Shown: in pieces, positions 34,520 through 43,859 of the stretch | Layout: each line of letters starts with the position of its first letter | How positions within the stretch are numbered: position 1 is the stretch's first letter | Source: Cytophaga aurantiaca DSM 3654 | GTDB taxonomy: Bacteria; Bacteroidota; Bacteroidia; Cytophagales; Cytophagaceae | Direction of reading: 5' to 3' | Assembly (NCBI RefSeq): GCF_000379725.1 | Contig: NZ_KB903621.1 | Location: 186,001-250,000 of the forward strand | Length of the DNA: 64,000 nucleotides | The notes under the pieces: model-generated | The model's input: only the letters and a program-made list of their open reading frames with translations | Database searches by the model: none | What the model was told of the DNA's origin: nothing | Program-made: the position numbers and the translations under genes

Positions 34520-35710
34520 TTAATAGTTTGTTCCTGCTTGGATCATCGCGCAACGGAAACCGATTGTTGCAGTACAAGAATCTTCAGCTAAGTATCTTCT
34601 AGTACCTGGAGACATCCAGTAAGCAACATCTTTCCAAGAACCACCTTTGTATACACGAACGTGGTCATCGATCAATGATTGGAAACCTGCTTTATCATAA
34701 CCTTTTTCTTCATCTAAGAAACCGTTACGACGTAGTGGGTTTAAGTCATCAAATGTTTGGAAAGATAAAGGACGGTAAACATCGTAAACCCATTCGTTTA
34801 CGTTACCAGCCATACAATACAAACCGAAATCATTTGGTGGGAATTCGTAGATATACGTAGTGATCATTGCACCGTCGTTCAACTTACCAGCAATACCAGC
34901 GTAGTCACCACGACCTCTTTTAAAGTTTGCAAGGAACATACCCATTTGTTTTCCATAAGGGTTACGTAATGCGTGACCATCCCATGGATACAAACGTTTG
35001 TGAGTTTGGTTTTCATCTAACCATTGGTTACCGATAAGTGCTTGAGCAGCATATTCCCACTCAGCTTCAGATGGTAAACGGTAGTTAGGTAAAACAACAC
35101 CTGTTTCAAGTGCAATACGTCCGCCACCTTCAGGAACATCGATACCTGCATTTTGAGCAAGTTGATTGTTCACTACTGATGTACGCCAAACACAGAAATC
35201 GTTTGCTTGAATCCAGTTAACTCCAACAACCGGGAAATAACGGAAACCAGGATAACGGAAATAGTGATCTACGTATGGATCGTTGTATGCTAGTTCAGAT
35301 GCCCATACAGTTGTATCAGGCAATGCAGACTCATAAAATTCCTGAGATGAGTCACGTTGAACATAAAATAAATATTCTAACCAGTGGATGTTTGCTATTT
35401 CAGTTTCATCCATATAAAAAGATGCTACAGTAACCGTTCTTTCAACGTTATCACCGTTTTTCATCAAATCTTCTTCAAAAGAACCAAGTACGGTACGACC
35501 ACCTTCGATGTATACCAAGTTTGGACCCTCAGGCTGACCTGCGTAATCATTTACAGCAAACCCATTCTCTTCGTTAAATGCCATACCAGTTGTGGTACTT
35601 GCACCGCCCGGATTAATACTAGTAGGGTTCCCTTTGCTACACGAAAAAAGCAGTGAAGCACCCGCTACTAAAACAACCGCATGTTTGATAACACGATTCA
35701 TTTTCTTCAT
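34520..35710 (-). CDS. gldJ: Gliding-motility/T9SS lipoprotein, GldJ-like (SUMF1/FGE-like fold)
   Basis: 396 residues. A lipoprotein signal (VVLVAGASLLFSCSKGNPTS) is followed by an FGE/SUMF1-type sulfatase-modifying fold that lacks the enzymatic cysteines: LVYIEGGRTVLGSFEEDL, VASFYMDETEIANIHWLEYL, YFPVVGVNWIQANDFCVWRT, LPSEAEWEYAAQAL, YCMAGNVNEWVYDVYRP and YKGGSWKDVAYWMSPGTRRY. ALPDTTVWASELAYNDPYVD and the WRTSVVN segment favour GldJ over its paralogue GldK. It is shorter than well-known GldJ proteins. GldJ and GldK are outer-membrane lipoproteins of the T9SS and gliding machinery. No gldK/L/N gene is adjacent; a lipoprotein gene and a divergent gldM-like gene lie upstream. Confidence 0.8.
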   Translation of the reverse strand: MKKMNRVIKHAVVLVAGASLLFSCSKGNPTSINPGGASTTTGMAFNEENGFAVNDYAGQPEGPNLVYIEGGRTVLGSFEEDLMKNGDNVERTVTVASFYMDETEIANIHWLEYLFYVQRDSSQEFYESALPDTTVWASELAYNDPYVDHYFRYPGFRYFPVVGVNWIQANDFCVWRTSVVNNQLAQNAGIDVPEGGGRIALETGVVLPNYRLPSEAEWEYAAQALIGNQWLDENQTHKRLYPWDGHALRNPYGKQMGMFLANFKRGRGDYAGIAGKLNDGAMITTYIYEFPPNDFGLYCMAGNVNEWVYDVYRPLSFQTFDDLNPLRRNGFLDEEKGYDKAGFQSLIDDHVRVYKGGSWKDVAYWMSPGTRRYLAEDSCTATIGFRCAMIQAGTNY

Positions 35711-35927
35711 AACCTGTTTAATTAATAGATAGTCTTTTCCAATTCAGTGTGCTAATTTATCCACATTATATCTAAAATCCAACTATTCAAAGGAAATTTG
35801 ATAATCGAATTTGAACACAAGTGGTAAACAACGATATTCACATTCAAATTTTTTTCCAATAATGCGTTGATTAAGCGCATCTTGTCTATGAATTAAAATG
35901 GGAATATTTATTTTTAAATCTAACCTA

Positions 35928-36914
35928 TTATAGAGTTAAATCCAATAAAATTTTCAATTCCTGCTCATTTATCTCTTTTAATTGCACCAGTAAACCCGAT
36001 CTCCCAACTTGGGTTTTCTGAATTCCGCAATAAAGTCGATGTGATGATTTTTGAATTGAAATACAGGTGATCGTTTCACCCACCGGTAAAGAAGGACAAA
36101 CCCATTGCCCTGAACTGTCCGGATAAACCGGAAGTACAGTCATCAACGAATCAAATACAATATAGTTATATGTTTCAGTAATATTTTTTTCTTCGCCGGG
36201 CAAAACGAAGGTGGCCAGCAGATCTGTTTTGTCTCTTTGATCATCGTAAAAACGGTCGCAATTAATCCAGCCAAAGCTTTTTGTGCTGAAAAAATAGGTA
36301 TTAATCTGTTTTTCGGTTTCGCTTAAATAATATTCATCATTTTCGAAACTGTCATATGTTTCTTCAAAAATCGGATTAATCCAATCACTCAATTCCCAGT
36401 TCATATTTCCCTGACTATCTCTAGAGCCATCAAAATAGATCATATTGTTTTTTACTTCCCTTGGCAAACGTATTTGCACGCCATTTTCACACGCTATATA
36501 TAATTGTTCTCCGTTTTCGGTTTGTGCATTTATATATAAGGAGCCGTCGCTCTCTAACATATTGCCGTTTGAAATGGTAACTGCTCGCTCTCTTAGCAAG
36601 CTTTCTTTTGTATACAGTTCTTTCAGTTCCACTTTAATTTTTCCTTCATATAAAGAAGAGTCGCTTGTTCTTAAACACGAAATCTGAAAAAACATTACAG
36701 TACCTTCTTTTCCATATAGAGTTGTATCCGAATGAATATAAAATACCTGTGCCGGTTGTTGAAGCATGGTGTTTAAGTTGGGTAATGTTTTCAGTTTAAA
36801 ATTTGAAGAAGCTGGGTATTGATATACTTCTCTCATGCCGATGCTTTTATTCATGGACTTGCAGCTTAGGCAAACCATACAGATTGCGATAAAATAAAGA
36901 ATGTATTTTTTCAT
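35928..36914 (-). CDS. Putative lipoprotein of a conserved Bacteroidota type
   Basis: 328 residues. A signal peptide with a lipobox (FIAICMVCLSCKSMNKS; Cys18) predicts an envelope lipoprotein. The region LYGKEGTVMFFQISCLRT, then KIKVELKELYTKESLLRE, AVTISNGNMLESDGSLYINA and QTENGEQLYIACENGVQI, matches a beta-rich module (GTxxxI...G.V...L.E...T.SNG..LE..G.I.I.A) that recurs in many Bacteroidota surface proteins. I know no name or function for it. The C-terminal 130 residues hold a further beta domain with GWINCDRFYDD. It is transcribed divergently from the gldM-like gene across 177 bp, which makes shared regulation and a T9SS-related role possible but unproven. Confidence 0.62.
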   Translation of the reverse strand: MKKYILYFIAICMVCLSCKSMNKSIGMREVYQYPASSNFKLKTLPNLNTMLQQPAQVFYIHSDTTLYGKEGTVMFFQISCLRTSDSSLYEGKIKVELKELYTKESLLRERAVTISNGNMLESDGSLYINAQTENGEQLYIACENGVQIRLPREVKNNMIYFDGSRDSQGNMNWELSDWINPIFEETYDSFENDEYYLSETEKQINTYFFSTKSFGWINCDRFYDDQRDKTDLLATFVLPGEEKNITETYNYIVFDSLMTVLPVYPDSSGQWVCPSLPVGETITCISIQKSSHRLYCGIQKTQVGRSGLLVQLKEINEQELKILLDLTL

Positions 36915-37091
36915 AGATGCAGAAGTTTAATGTTTACATAATGCAACTGCTATTTTTGGTTACAGATGTGTGATGAAAAATTTTTATTCAAAAAATAATT
37001 TCTTTTCACCTGTATCTTTTTTGTTGAGTCCCATTATTCATTTCAAAGCAAAAGATTTTTTGCTCATCGAAAATTTAAACAGGTATGAATT

Positions 37092-38702
37092 ATGGCAACA
37101 GGAAAAGAAACTCCCAGACAACGCATGATTGGTATGATGTACCTCGTGCTTACAGCTTTGCTTGCCTTACAGGTAAGTTCAGCAGTGATCGAAAAATTTT
37201 ATGCTTTGAATGAAAGCATAGAAACAGGTGTAACAAATGCTTCTCAATACAATGGAGACCGATTAGTAATCATCCAAAAGGCAGTTGCAGAACGCGGTAA
37301 TCGAAGCGATGAAATTCTGATTGCGCAACATGCAAAAGAGTTGCGAGAGAAAACGCAGGAGATGCGTGCGTATATGGAAAAATTGAAAACGGAGATGATT
37401 GTTAAAACGGGTGGATTTGATGAAGACGGAAATTTAAAAGGGGCAAAAGAAGAAACCGAAGTAGAAGTATATATGCTTGGTACAAACAAATCAAATGGTA
37501 AAGCATATGAATTGCAAACGAAGTTAAATGAATACGTAGCGTTTGTAAATAAAACATCAGGCACTTCATATCCATTGATTGCATTGGATGCGAAAGATGA
37601 TCCGATCTATCAAAACAATGCAGATCAAAAAAATAAAGATTTTGCTCAGGTGAATTTTGCGCAGACTCCATTGGTTGCTGCTATGGCTGTGATCAGTGAT
37701 CTGGAAACAAAAGTAACAAATATCGAAAGTACCTTAATGAATCAATATGCGCTTAAGGTTGGTGAAGGAGATTTTAAAGTAAATAGCATGAAACCGATCG
37801 TACGTGCAAGAAGTAAATATGTACCGGCAGGAACAAAGTATGAAGCGGAAGTTATGATGGCAGCAACGTCAACTTCACAATTGCCAATGATGAATGTGGG
37901 TGCACAAAAATTAACTGTAAACGGAGAAGGTATTGGCTCATATAATTTTTTAGCTGGTGGTGGTTCATACAATGCAGAAGGATTGATGAAGAAAACATGG
38001 ACAGCACAAATTAAAGTAAAAAAGCCAAATGGGCAGGATACAATGTATACAGTTACAGAAGAATACTTCGTTGTTAAACCGGTGATACAAATGCAGTCGG
38101 CTGCTTTATCAAGTTTATATTTTAATTGCGGAAACAAAGTAGATATTCAGGTGCCGGCATTGGGTGCAGAATACAATCCGGAATTTAAACCAACAGGTGC
38201 AAGCATTAAAACAACGGGTACAAAAGGGCGGGTATATATTATTCCTACAGCGGCGACGGCTAAGATTGCTGTGTATAACCGCGGACAATTAATTGGTGAA
38301 GAAACGTTTAAAGTAAAAGCAATTCCAAAACCAACGATTGAAGTGCGTGTGAACGGACAAATTGTTGATCCACGTAACGGTATAAAATCTTCTGCGTTGA
38401 AAAATATTTCTATAAAGGCAATTGCAGATGCAGATTTTGCAGCCAACCAACCGGATGATGCAATTTATAAAGTAGTTGAATGGGAAATTGAATTTGCACG
38501 GGGAAAAAGAATGACACCTGGTTTGTCAAAAATGTCACCGGCAGAGCAAATGCAAAGTATGTCAGGTAAATCAAATTTACTACAGGACAAAGACATTATA
38601 TTGGTTACACCTAAAAAAGTAATGCGAAAAAATTATTTAGGAGCTTGGGAAGAAGTACGTGTTGCACAAACACCGATTATAATTCGAATTGTTGAAGATT
38701 AA
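37092..38702 (+). CDS. gldM: GldM-like T9SS motor-component protein
   Basis: 536 residues, the usual GldM length. The cytoplasmic N-terminus KETPRQRMIGMMYLVLTALL followed by ALQVSSAVIEKFYALNE is the family signature: one membrane helix (about 14-33) whose basic/PRQ start docks into the GldL ring. The rest is periplasmic. A helical region (about 40-230) and three beta domains (NSMKPIVRARSKYVPAGTKY; SSLYFNCGNKVDIQVPALGA; KPTIEVRVNGQIVDPRNGIK) follow. GldL-GldM forms the proton-driven motor that powers type IX secretion and gliding. Here it is not flanked by gldK, gldL or gldN but by a divergent lipoprotein gene and an own terminator, so it may be a second, solitary copy. Confidence 0.85.
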   Translation: MATGKETPRQRMIGMMYLVLTALLALQVSSAVIEKFYALNESIETGVTNASQYNGDRLVIIQKAVAERGNRSDEILIAQHAKELREKTQEMRAYMEKLKTEMIVKTGGFDEDGNLKGAKEETEVEVYMLGTNKSNGKAYELQTKLNEYVAFVNKTSGTSYPLIALDAKDDPIYQNNADQKNKDFAQVNFAQTPLVAAMAVISDLETKVTNIESTLMNQYALKVGEGDFKVNSMKPIVRARSKYVPAGTKYEAEVMMAATSTSQLPMMNVGAQKLTVNGEGIGSYNFLAGGGSYNAEGLMKKTWTAQIKVKKPNGQDTMYTVTEEYFVVKPVIQMQSAALSSLYFNCGNKVDIQVPALGAEYNPEFKPTGASIKTTGTKGRVYIIPTAATAKIAVYNRGQLIGEETFKVKAIPKPTIEVRVNGQIVDPRNGIKSSALKNISIKAIADADFAANQPDDAIYKVVEWEIEFARGKRMTPGLSKMSPAEQMQSMSGKSNLLQDKDIILVTPKKVMRKNYLGAWEEVRVAQTPIIIRIVED

Positions 38703-38707
38703 TTCTT

Positions 38708-38737
38708 AAAACCCTCTGTTATTAAACAGAGGGTTTT
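38708..38737 (+). terminator. Rho-independent terminator after the gldM-like gene
   Basis: Stem 38708-38720 with 38725-38737 (aaccctctgtt / aacagagggtt) around a 4-base loop, followed by a T-run. It starts 6 bp past the stop and shows that the gene is monocistronic at its 3' end. Confidence 0.92.
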
Positions 38738-38818
38738 TTATTTCTATAAATAAGTAGTAAACTCAAGTATTGAAAATAAGATGCAAGTAATTATAAAACG
38801 TATCTTGTTTTACTATTT

Positions 38819-39925
38819 ATGAAACACATTCCTTTTTATACACTTGTTCATCAAAATCGACTCATTGAAAGTGAAGTTCACTCTTTTTATAAAGATCTTC
38901 ATGCAGATGCCTGGTATATTTTAGGAAAACGAGTTCTGCAATTTGAAAAAGAATATGCTGCGTATCATTCCATCAAACATTGTATTGGTGTTGGCAATGG
39001 ACTGGATGCGCTAATACTTTCATTGCGTGCGTTGGAAATTGGAAAAGGAGATGAAGTAATTGTTCCGGCTAATAGTTTTATCGCAACTATGCTGGCCGTA
39101 ACCCAAGTTGGAGCAACACCCATTTTAGTAGAACCGGATTCAAGAACATTTAATATTACTACTGAAGAAATTCAAAAAAAGATTTCCTCAAAAACAAAAG
39201 CAATAATTCCGGTACACTTATATGGCTTACCATGTGATATGGATGCAATAGGTGCGTTAGCAAAAAAACATAATCTGGATATAATAGAAGATAATGCACA
39301 GGCCCACGGTGCAATGTATAAAAATCAAAAAACGGGAAGTTTCGGAATTGTAAACGCAACCAGTTTTTATCCAGTGAAACCTCTTGGCGCATTTGGCGAC
39401 GGCGGTGCTGTTACCACCAACGATGATGAACTAAATAAAAAAATTCGTTTGCTGGGAAATTACGGTTCTGCTGAAAAATATTATTACCAAACAGTCGGAG
39501 TGAATTCCAGATTGGATGAAATACAGGCCGGAGTATTATCCATCAAATTAAAATATCTTGAAGGCTGGAATGAAGAACGAGTTCAATTGGCTGGACTGTA
39601 TGCATTATTATTGAAAGAGGTTGACGCTGTTTTGCTTCCTGTTTCATCTTCTGATTGGAAACATATTTATCATCAATATGTAATTCAAACAGAAAATCGT
39701 GATGAACTAAAAGAACATTTAGCAAAACATGGTATTGAAACGGGCATTCATTATCCGGTTCCGGCGCATTTGCAAAAAGCCTATGAATTTTTAAATCTGA
39801 AAAAAGGAAGTTTGCCAATTACCGAAAAACTATCGGAGACAATTTTGAGTTTACCCATTTATACCGGCATGCAAAAAAGTGATGTTGAATATGTGTGTGA
39901 AGTAATTCGAAAATTTTATAAATAA
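38819..39925 (+). CDS. DegT/DnrJ/EryC1/StrS-family sugar aminotransferase
   Basis: 368 residues. Family motifs: YHSIKHCIGVGNGLDALILS (substrate and cofactor pocket), DEVIVPANSFIATMLAVTQV, AIIPVHLYGLPCDMDAIGAL, LDIIEDNAQAHGAMYKNQKT (PLP-pyridine Asp) and NATSFYPVKPLGAFGDGGAV, in which the Lys forms the internal aldimine. VNSRLDEIQAGVLSIKLKYL follows. These enzymes place an amino group on a nucleotide-linked keto sugar for cell-surface glycans. The specific sugar is unknown. Its 3' end meets the glycosyltransferase gene head-to-tail on opposite strands with 3 bp between stops, consistent with a small glycan locus. Confidence 0.92.
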   Translation: MKHIPFYTLVHQNRLIESEVHSFYKDLHADAWYILGKRVLQFEKEYAAYHSIKHCIGVGNGLDALILSLRALEIGKGDEVIVPANSFIATMLAVTQVGATPILVEPDSRTFNITTEEIQKKISSKTKAIIPVHLYGLPCDMDAIGALAKKHNLDIIEDNAQAHGAMYKNQKTGSFGIVNATSFYPVKPLGAFGDGGAVTTNDDELNKKIRLLGNYGSAEKYYYQTVGVNSRLDEIQAGVLSIKLKYLEGWNEERVQLAGLYALLLKEVDAVLLPVSSSDWKHIYHQYVIQTENRDELKEHLAKHGIETGIHYPVPAHLQKAYEFLNLKKGSLPITEKLSETILSLPIYTGMQKSDVEYVCEVIRKFYK

Positions 39926-39928
39926 AAA

Positions 39929-41068
39929 TCAGTTTCGATTTTTAATAATTGCATCCATTCCATTCACTTCAATTTCCTGTTGAAATTTTTTAGAAGCATT
40001 TTCAAACGCACGTTTGCCCATGTTGTTTGCTTCTTCAGTGTTATTTAAAAGAGAAATTAACTTTGTACAAAAATCTTCCTGATTTTCATATTCATATAAA
40101 AGACCCAATTTACCATAATCCAAAATTTCACTGGTACCACCTGCATGAGTGGCAAGTATTGGCAAACCGGAAAGCATCGCTTCAATGGTTACCATTCCAT
40201 AGGTTTCGCTGTGCGATGCCAATGCAAATACATCAACCGCAGTATAAAAAAGCGCAACATCTTTTTGATAGGGAATAAGATGTACTGAATTTTCAAGTTG
40301 GTGTTCTTTAATCGTTTCAAGGATGTGATCGTAATACGTCTGACATTCCGGATCATTTACTGTAGGAGAACCAAAGATCAAGAGTTCAATAGCGATGCCT
40401 TTACTTTTTAATTTTAACAACGCTTCAACTAAAAAAAGCTGACCTTTCTTTTCACCAATTCTACCGATAATACCAACTAAGGGGGCTTTGGGCTGAAAGT
40501 TCAGTTTTGATAAGGCTTCAGCTTTGCTGTATTTTTTTGTTGTGAATTGCATGGTGTCCAGACAAAGCGGAACAACACGGATTTTCTCTTCCGGGAATTT
40601 TGTTCGATGAACAACTTCTTTTTTCAGATACTCCAACGGACTGATCCAGATATCAATGGCATTGAAACGGAACGTATGTAAAAAATCTTTTTTGTTGATA
40701 CCGATCTGCATGTGCTGCTGATACAATACAAACAGCTGCTTGTAGAATAATTTTTTTGTCCAGGCAACAACATCCAGATCTTTGTTATCAAAAACAAAGA
40801 TGGTATCGATGCCATTTGTCTTTAATGCAACGCTTATTTTTTTTGCAGCACCAAAATCAAAATATTTTCTTTTTTTCTGAAGCAGAATGGTTGAAGCAAA
40901 TATTTCTTTTCCTTGTGTATAGATCGAAGAAGTTGACTGAGTGATCAGCGTAATGCTATAGCCTTTTTCAGAAAGCAGTTTTGCTAACTTTAAGGTATTC
41001 ATTTCTAAACCACCCCAACCCGTCGAGGTAATAAGGAAAGCTATTTTCTTTGGGTTGATGTTGGTCAT
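39929..41068 (-). CDS. Glycosyltransferase family 4 (GT-B fold)
   Basis: 379 residues. The N-terminal Rossmann domain starts IAFLITSTGWGGLEMNTLKL, with the glycine-rich loop of GT4 acceptors. The C-terminal donor domain contains PLVGIIGRIGEKKGQLFLVE, LLIFGSPTVNDPECQTYYD, VHLIPYQKDVALFYTAVDVF and the conserved ASHSETYGMVTIEAMLSGLP segment with the ExxxE-type catalytic/donor site (E...E). It transfers a sugar from a nucleotide donor to a growing glycan or lipid at the inner membrane. It is on the same strand as hemH (25-bp gap) but functionally closer to the convergent aminotransferase. The sugar is unknown. Confidence 0.88.
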   Translation of the reverse strand: MTNINPKKIAFLITSTGWGGLEMNTLKLAKLLSEKGYSITLITQSTSSIYTQGKEIFASTILLQKKRKYFDFGAAKKISVALKTNGIDTIFVFDNKDLDVVAWTKKLFYKQLFVLYQQHMQIGINKKDFLHTFRFNAIDIWISPLEYLKKEVVHRTKFPEEKIRVVPLCLDTMQFTTKKYSKAEALSKLNFQPKAPLVGIIGRIGEKKGQLFLVEALLKLKSKGIAIELLIFGSPTVNDPECQTYYDHILETIKEHQLENSVHLIPYQKDVALFYTAVDVFALASHSETYGMVTIEAMLSGLPILATHAGGTSEILDYGKLGLLYEYENQEDFCTKLISLLNNTEEANNMGKRAFENASKKFQQEIEVNGMDAIIKNRN

Positions 41069-41093
41069 GAAATTTATTGTTACTGAAACGAAA

Positions 41094-42128
41094 TTAGTTT
41101 TTACTGATAACCAAATCTTTCAAACATTCAACCCAAGTTGAATTTGAATTCAAACTTTCAACCAACTGCCAGTCTTTGCCGCCATGTTCTTCAAATAACA
41201 ATTTATATTCTTCGCCTCCTTCAACTGTTGTTTCTAAACAATCGGCAATAAACGATGGAGAGAAAAACAAAATGCTTTTCTTTCCTGCTTTCGCTAACTC
41301 TTCAATGTTGTGATCGGTGTAGGGTTTGATCCATGGGGTTTTACCCAAACGCGATTGGAACGAAACCGAATACGAACCTTCGGTCAAACCTAATTCCTGA
41401 ACAAGCAAACGTGTTGTTTCATAACATTGCGCACGATAACAATATTCATTTCTTGAACCATATACCTGACAACATGTTCCCAATTTACACTGGTCGCCAA
41501 TGGATGCTTTTTTGATTTGTCTTTCAGGAATGCCGTGATAGGAGAAAATAATATGATCCCAGCTTCTTTCATTCAAGTACTTGCGGCCAATTTCAGCAAA
41601 GGCTTTGATGAAAAACGGATGATCGAAGAATTTTGAGATTACTTCTATGTGCGGTGTAATTTCCCATTTACCCAACACACGCAAGGCTTCTTCTACGGCG
41701 GAACCTGTGGATGCCGAAGCATATTGTGGAAATAAAGGAAGAACAATTACTTTATTATATCCTTTGGCCTCTAACTCTTTGGCTACAGATTCGATCGATG
41801 GGTTTTGGTAACGCATCCCCAAAACCACTTTGTATTCTTCACCCAATGCGTTTTGTAACAATTCCTTAATGGCAACACCATGAAACATCAAGGGCGAACC
41901 TTTATCCGTCCATAATTTTTTATATTCATGAGCCGATTTTGGCGCACGGAATGGTGCTATGATCATGTTAATCAGCATCCAACGGTTAAACCATGGAATG
42001 TCGATCACCCTTCTGTCCATTAAAAACTCACGCAGGTACTTGCGTACGTCGGGTGTATTTGGACTATCCGGTGTACCCAGATTGATGAGAAAGACGGCTG
42101 TTTTGGATTTTTTATTAGGCAATGCCAT
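41094..42128 (-). CDS. hemH: Ferrochelatase
   Basis: 344 residues from the preferred ATG at 42128 (MALPNKKSKTAVFLINLGTP); the frame is open ten codons further upstream. Family hallmarks: INLGTPDSPNTPDVRKYLRE, ASTGSAVEEALRVLG, HIIFSYHGIPERQIKKA (the conserved metal-site His), QSRLGKTPWIKPYTDHNIEE and LFFSPSFIADCLETTVEGGE (conserved Glu). It inserts Fe2+ into protoporphyrin IX, the last step of haem synthesis. No other haem gene is next to it. It lies upstream of the glycosyltransferase on the same strand with a short gap. Confidence 0.95.
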   Translation of the reverse strand: MALPNKKSKTAVFLINLGTPDSPNTPDVRKYLREFLMDRRVIDIPWFNRWMLINMIIAPFRAPKSAHEYKKLWTDKGSPLMFHGVAIKELLQNALGEEYKVVLGMRYQNPSIESVAKELEAKGYNKVIVLPLFPQYASASTGSAVEEALRVLGKWEITPHIEVISKFFDHPFFIKAFAEIGRKYLNERSWDHIIFSYHGIPERQIKKASIGDQCKLGTCCQVYGSRNEYCYRAQCYETTRLLVQELGLTEGSYSVSFQSRLGKTPWIKPYTDHNIEELAKAGKKSILFFSPSFIADCLETTVEGGEEYKLLFEEHGGKDWQLVESLNSNSTWVECLKDLVISKN

Positions 42129-42268
42129 AGAAACATATTTAATTTGCAAACTTAACAAATAACTGTTTTAAAAGTTGTGATTTTAATCAGGAGATTCATT
42201 TATATTTCTCATTCTCTGATTTACATCAAAAAATTAAAATAGCGACTAAATACGTATAAACGAGTATC

Positions 42269-43783
42269 ATGGAAAATAAAGTAGTTGCCCCGGCTGAAAA
42301 TGGCCTGATGAAAAAAATCGTTTCGCACGCGAAAGAATATGGTTTTGTTTTTCCTTCATCAGAAATTTATGACGGGTTGCAGGCAGTATACGATTACGGA
42401 CAAATGGGTGTTGAATTGAAAAACAACATCAAAACTGTTTGGTATAAAGCAATGACGCAATTGAACGACAACATCGTTGGTATTGACGCATCCATCTTTA
42501 TGCATCCGTTAACCTGGAAAGCTTCGGGCCACATTGATGGTTTCAGCGATCCGATGATCGATAATAAAGATTCGAAGAAAAGATATAGAGCCGATGTGCT
42601 TGTTGAAGAGCGTGCTGCACAAATGGAAGCTGCAGGTAAAAAAGAGGAAGCAGATGCATTGGTTAAAAAACTTGCGCGCCTTCTTGAAGCCGACGATTTG
42701 AAAGGTGTGCAGGATCTGATCACAAATGAAAAAATTACATGCCCGGTGAGTGGTACGTCAAACTGGACAGAAGTTCGTCAATTTAATTTGATGTTCTCTA
42801 CACAGGTAGGTTCTGTTGCAGAAGACTCCAGCACGATTTATTTAAGACCGGAAACAGCACAAGGTATTTTTGTAAACTTTCTGAACGTACAGAAATCAGG
42901 TCGTATGAAAATTCCATTTGGTATTGCGCAGATTGGTAAAGCATTCCGTAACGAAATTGTTGCGCGTCAGTTTACCTTTCGTATGCGTGAGTTCGAACAA
43001 ATGGAAATGCAATTCTTTATCCGTCCCGGAACAGAAATGGAATGGTACAATAAATGGAAAGAATCACGTTTGAACTGGCACAAGGCGATTGGTTTGCCGG
43101 CGGAAAAATTGAAATTCCACGATCACGAAAAGCTTGCGCATTACGCAAATGCTGCGGTAGATATTGAATTCGAATTCCCGTTCGGTTTCAAAGAAATGGA
43201 AGGTATTCACTCACGTACCGATTTTGATTTGGCGAACCATCAGGAATTGTCTAAAAAGAAACAACAGTATTTTGATAATGATATTGATCCTGCAACCGGA
43301 AAAGCATTTGGTAACTACGTTCCGTTTGTAGTTGAAACTTCCGTTGGTGCAGACAGATGTTTTCTTGCGGTGTTGTGTAATGCATACACAGAAGAAACGA
43401 CTGTTGAACAAACAGAAGAAGGTGAAAAAGTTAAAGAACGTGTGTACTTAAAATTACATCCGACATTGGCACCGATCAAAGCAGCAATTCTTCCGATCAC
43501 GAAGAAAGATGGCCTGCCTGAAAAAGCAATGGAAATTTACAACGAATTGAAATACGATATCAAGGTAACGTATGAAGATAAAGATTCGATCGGTAAACGT
43601 TATACAAGAAACGATTTAATCGGAACACCATTCTGTATTGCAGTAGATCATCAGACATTGGAAGACAACACGGTTACAATCCGTCACCGTGATACGATGG
43701 TTCAGGAGAGAGTTGCGATCAGCGAATTACGTCTGAAGATTCGTAAAGAGACGAGCTGGAGAACGATTTTGGAGAAAGTGTAA
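42269..43783 (+). CDS. glyS: Glycine--tRNA ligase (homodimeric class II)
   Basis: 504 residues, single-chain homodimeric type. The N-terminal catalytic core begins GLMKKIVSHAKEYGFVFPSS, EIYDGLQAVYDYGQMGVELK. Class II motif 2 is at AFRNEIVARQFTFRMREFEQ with MEMQFFIRPGTE following, and ETAQGIFVNF and SRTDFDLANHQELSKKKQQY are glycine-specific segments. Motif 3 is ETSVGADRCFLAVL. A C-terminal anticodon-binding domain (LAPIKAAILPITKKDGL ... NDLIGTPFCIAVDHQTLEDN) completes it. It charges tRNA-Gly. The symbol glyS is used loosely for the single-chain form (also written glyQS). The gene is monocistronic, with a terminator 25 bp after the stop. Confidence 0.97.
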   Translation: MENKVVAPAENGLMKKIVSHAKEYGFVFPSSEIYDGLQAVYDYGQMGVELKNNIKTVWYKAMTQLNDNIVGIDASIFMHPLTWKASGHIDGFSDPMIDNKDSKKRYRADVLVEERAAQMEAAGKKEEADALVKKLARLLEADDLKGVQDLITNEKITCPVSGTSNWTEVRQFNLMFSTQVGSVAEDSSTIYLRPETAQGIFVNFLNVQKSGRMKIPFGIAQIGKAFRNEIVARQFTFRMREFEQMEMQFFIRPGTEMEWYNKWKESRLNWHKAIGLPAEKLKFHDHEKLAHYANAAVDIEFEFPFGFKEMEGIHSRTDFDLANHQELSKKKQQYFDNDIDPATGKAFGNYVPFVVETSVGADRCFLAVLCNAYTEETTVEQTEEGEKVKERVYLKLHPTLAPIKAAILPITKKDGLPEKAMEIYNELKYDIKVTYEDKDSIGKRYTRNDLIGTPFCIAVDHQTLEDNTVTIRHRDTMVQERVAISELRLKIRKETSWRTILEKV

Positions 43784-43808
43784 GTCTTTAGTAATCTCTT
43801 AAAACAAG

Positions 43809-43834
43809 AAAGGCTCATCCCACGATGAGCCTTT
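43809..43834. terminator. Terminator between glycyl-tRNA synthetase and the convergent OYE gene
   Basis: Perfect 11-bp stem (43809-43819 with 43824-43834, aaggctcatc / gatgagcctt), 4-base loop, T-rich tail on the plus strand and A-rich left flank. It lies between two convergent stops and may act on both. Confidence 0.9.
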
Positions 43835-43859
43835 TCTTTTTATATAGAACTAAAGATTA

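Noticed and set aside
37742-38137. 131-codon minus-strand frame opposite the gldM-like gene
   Set aside because: Fully contained in the gldM-like coding region, without recognisable protein features.
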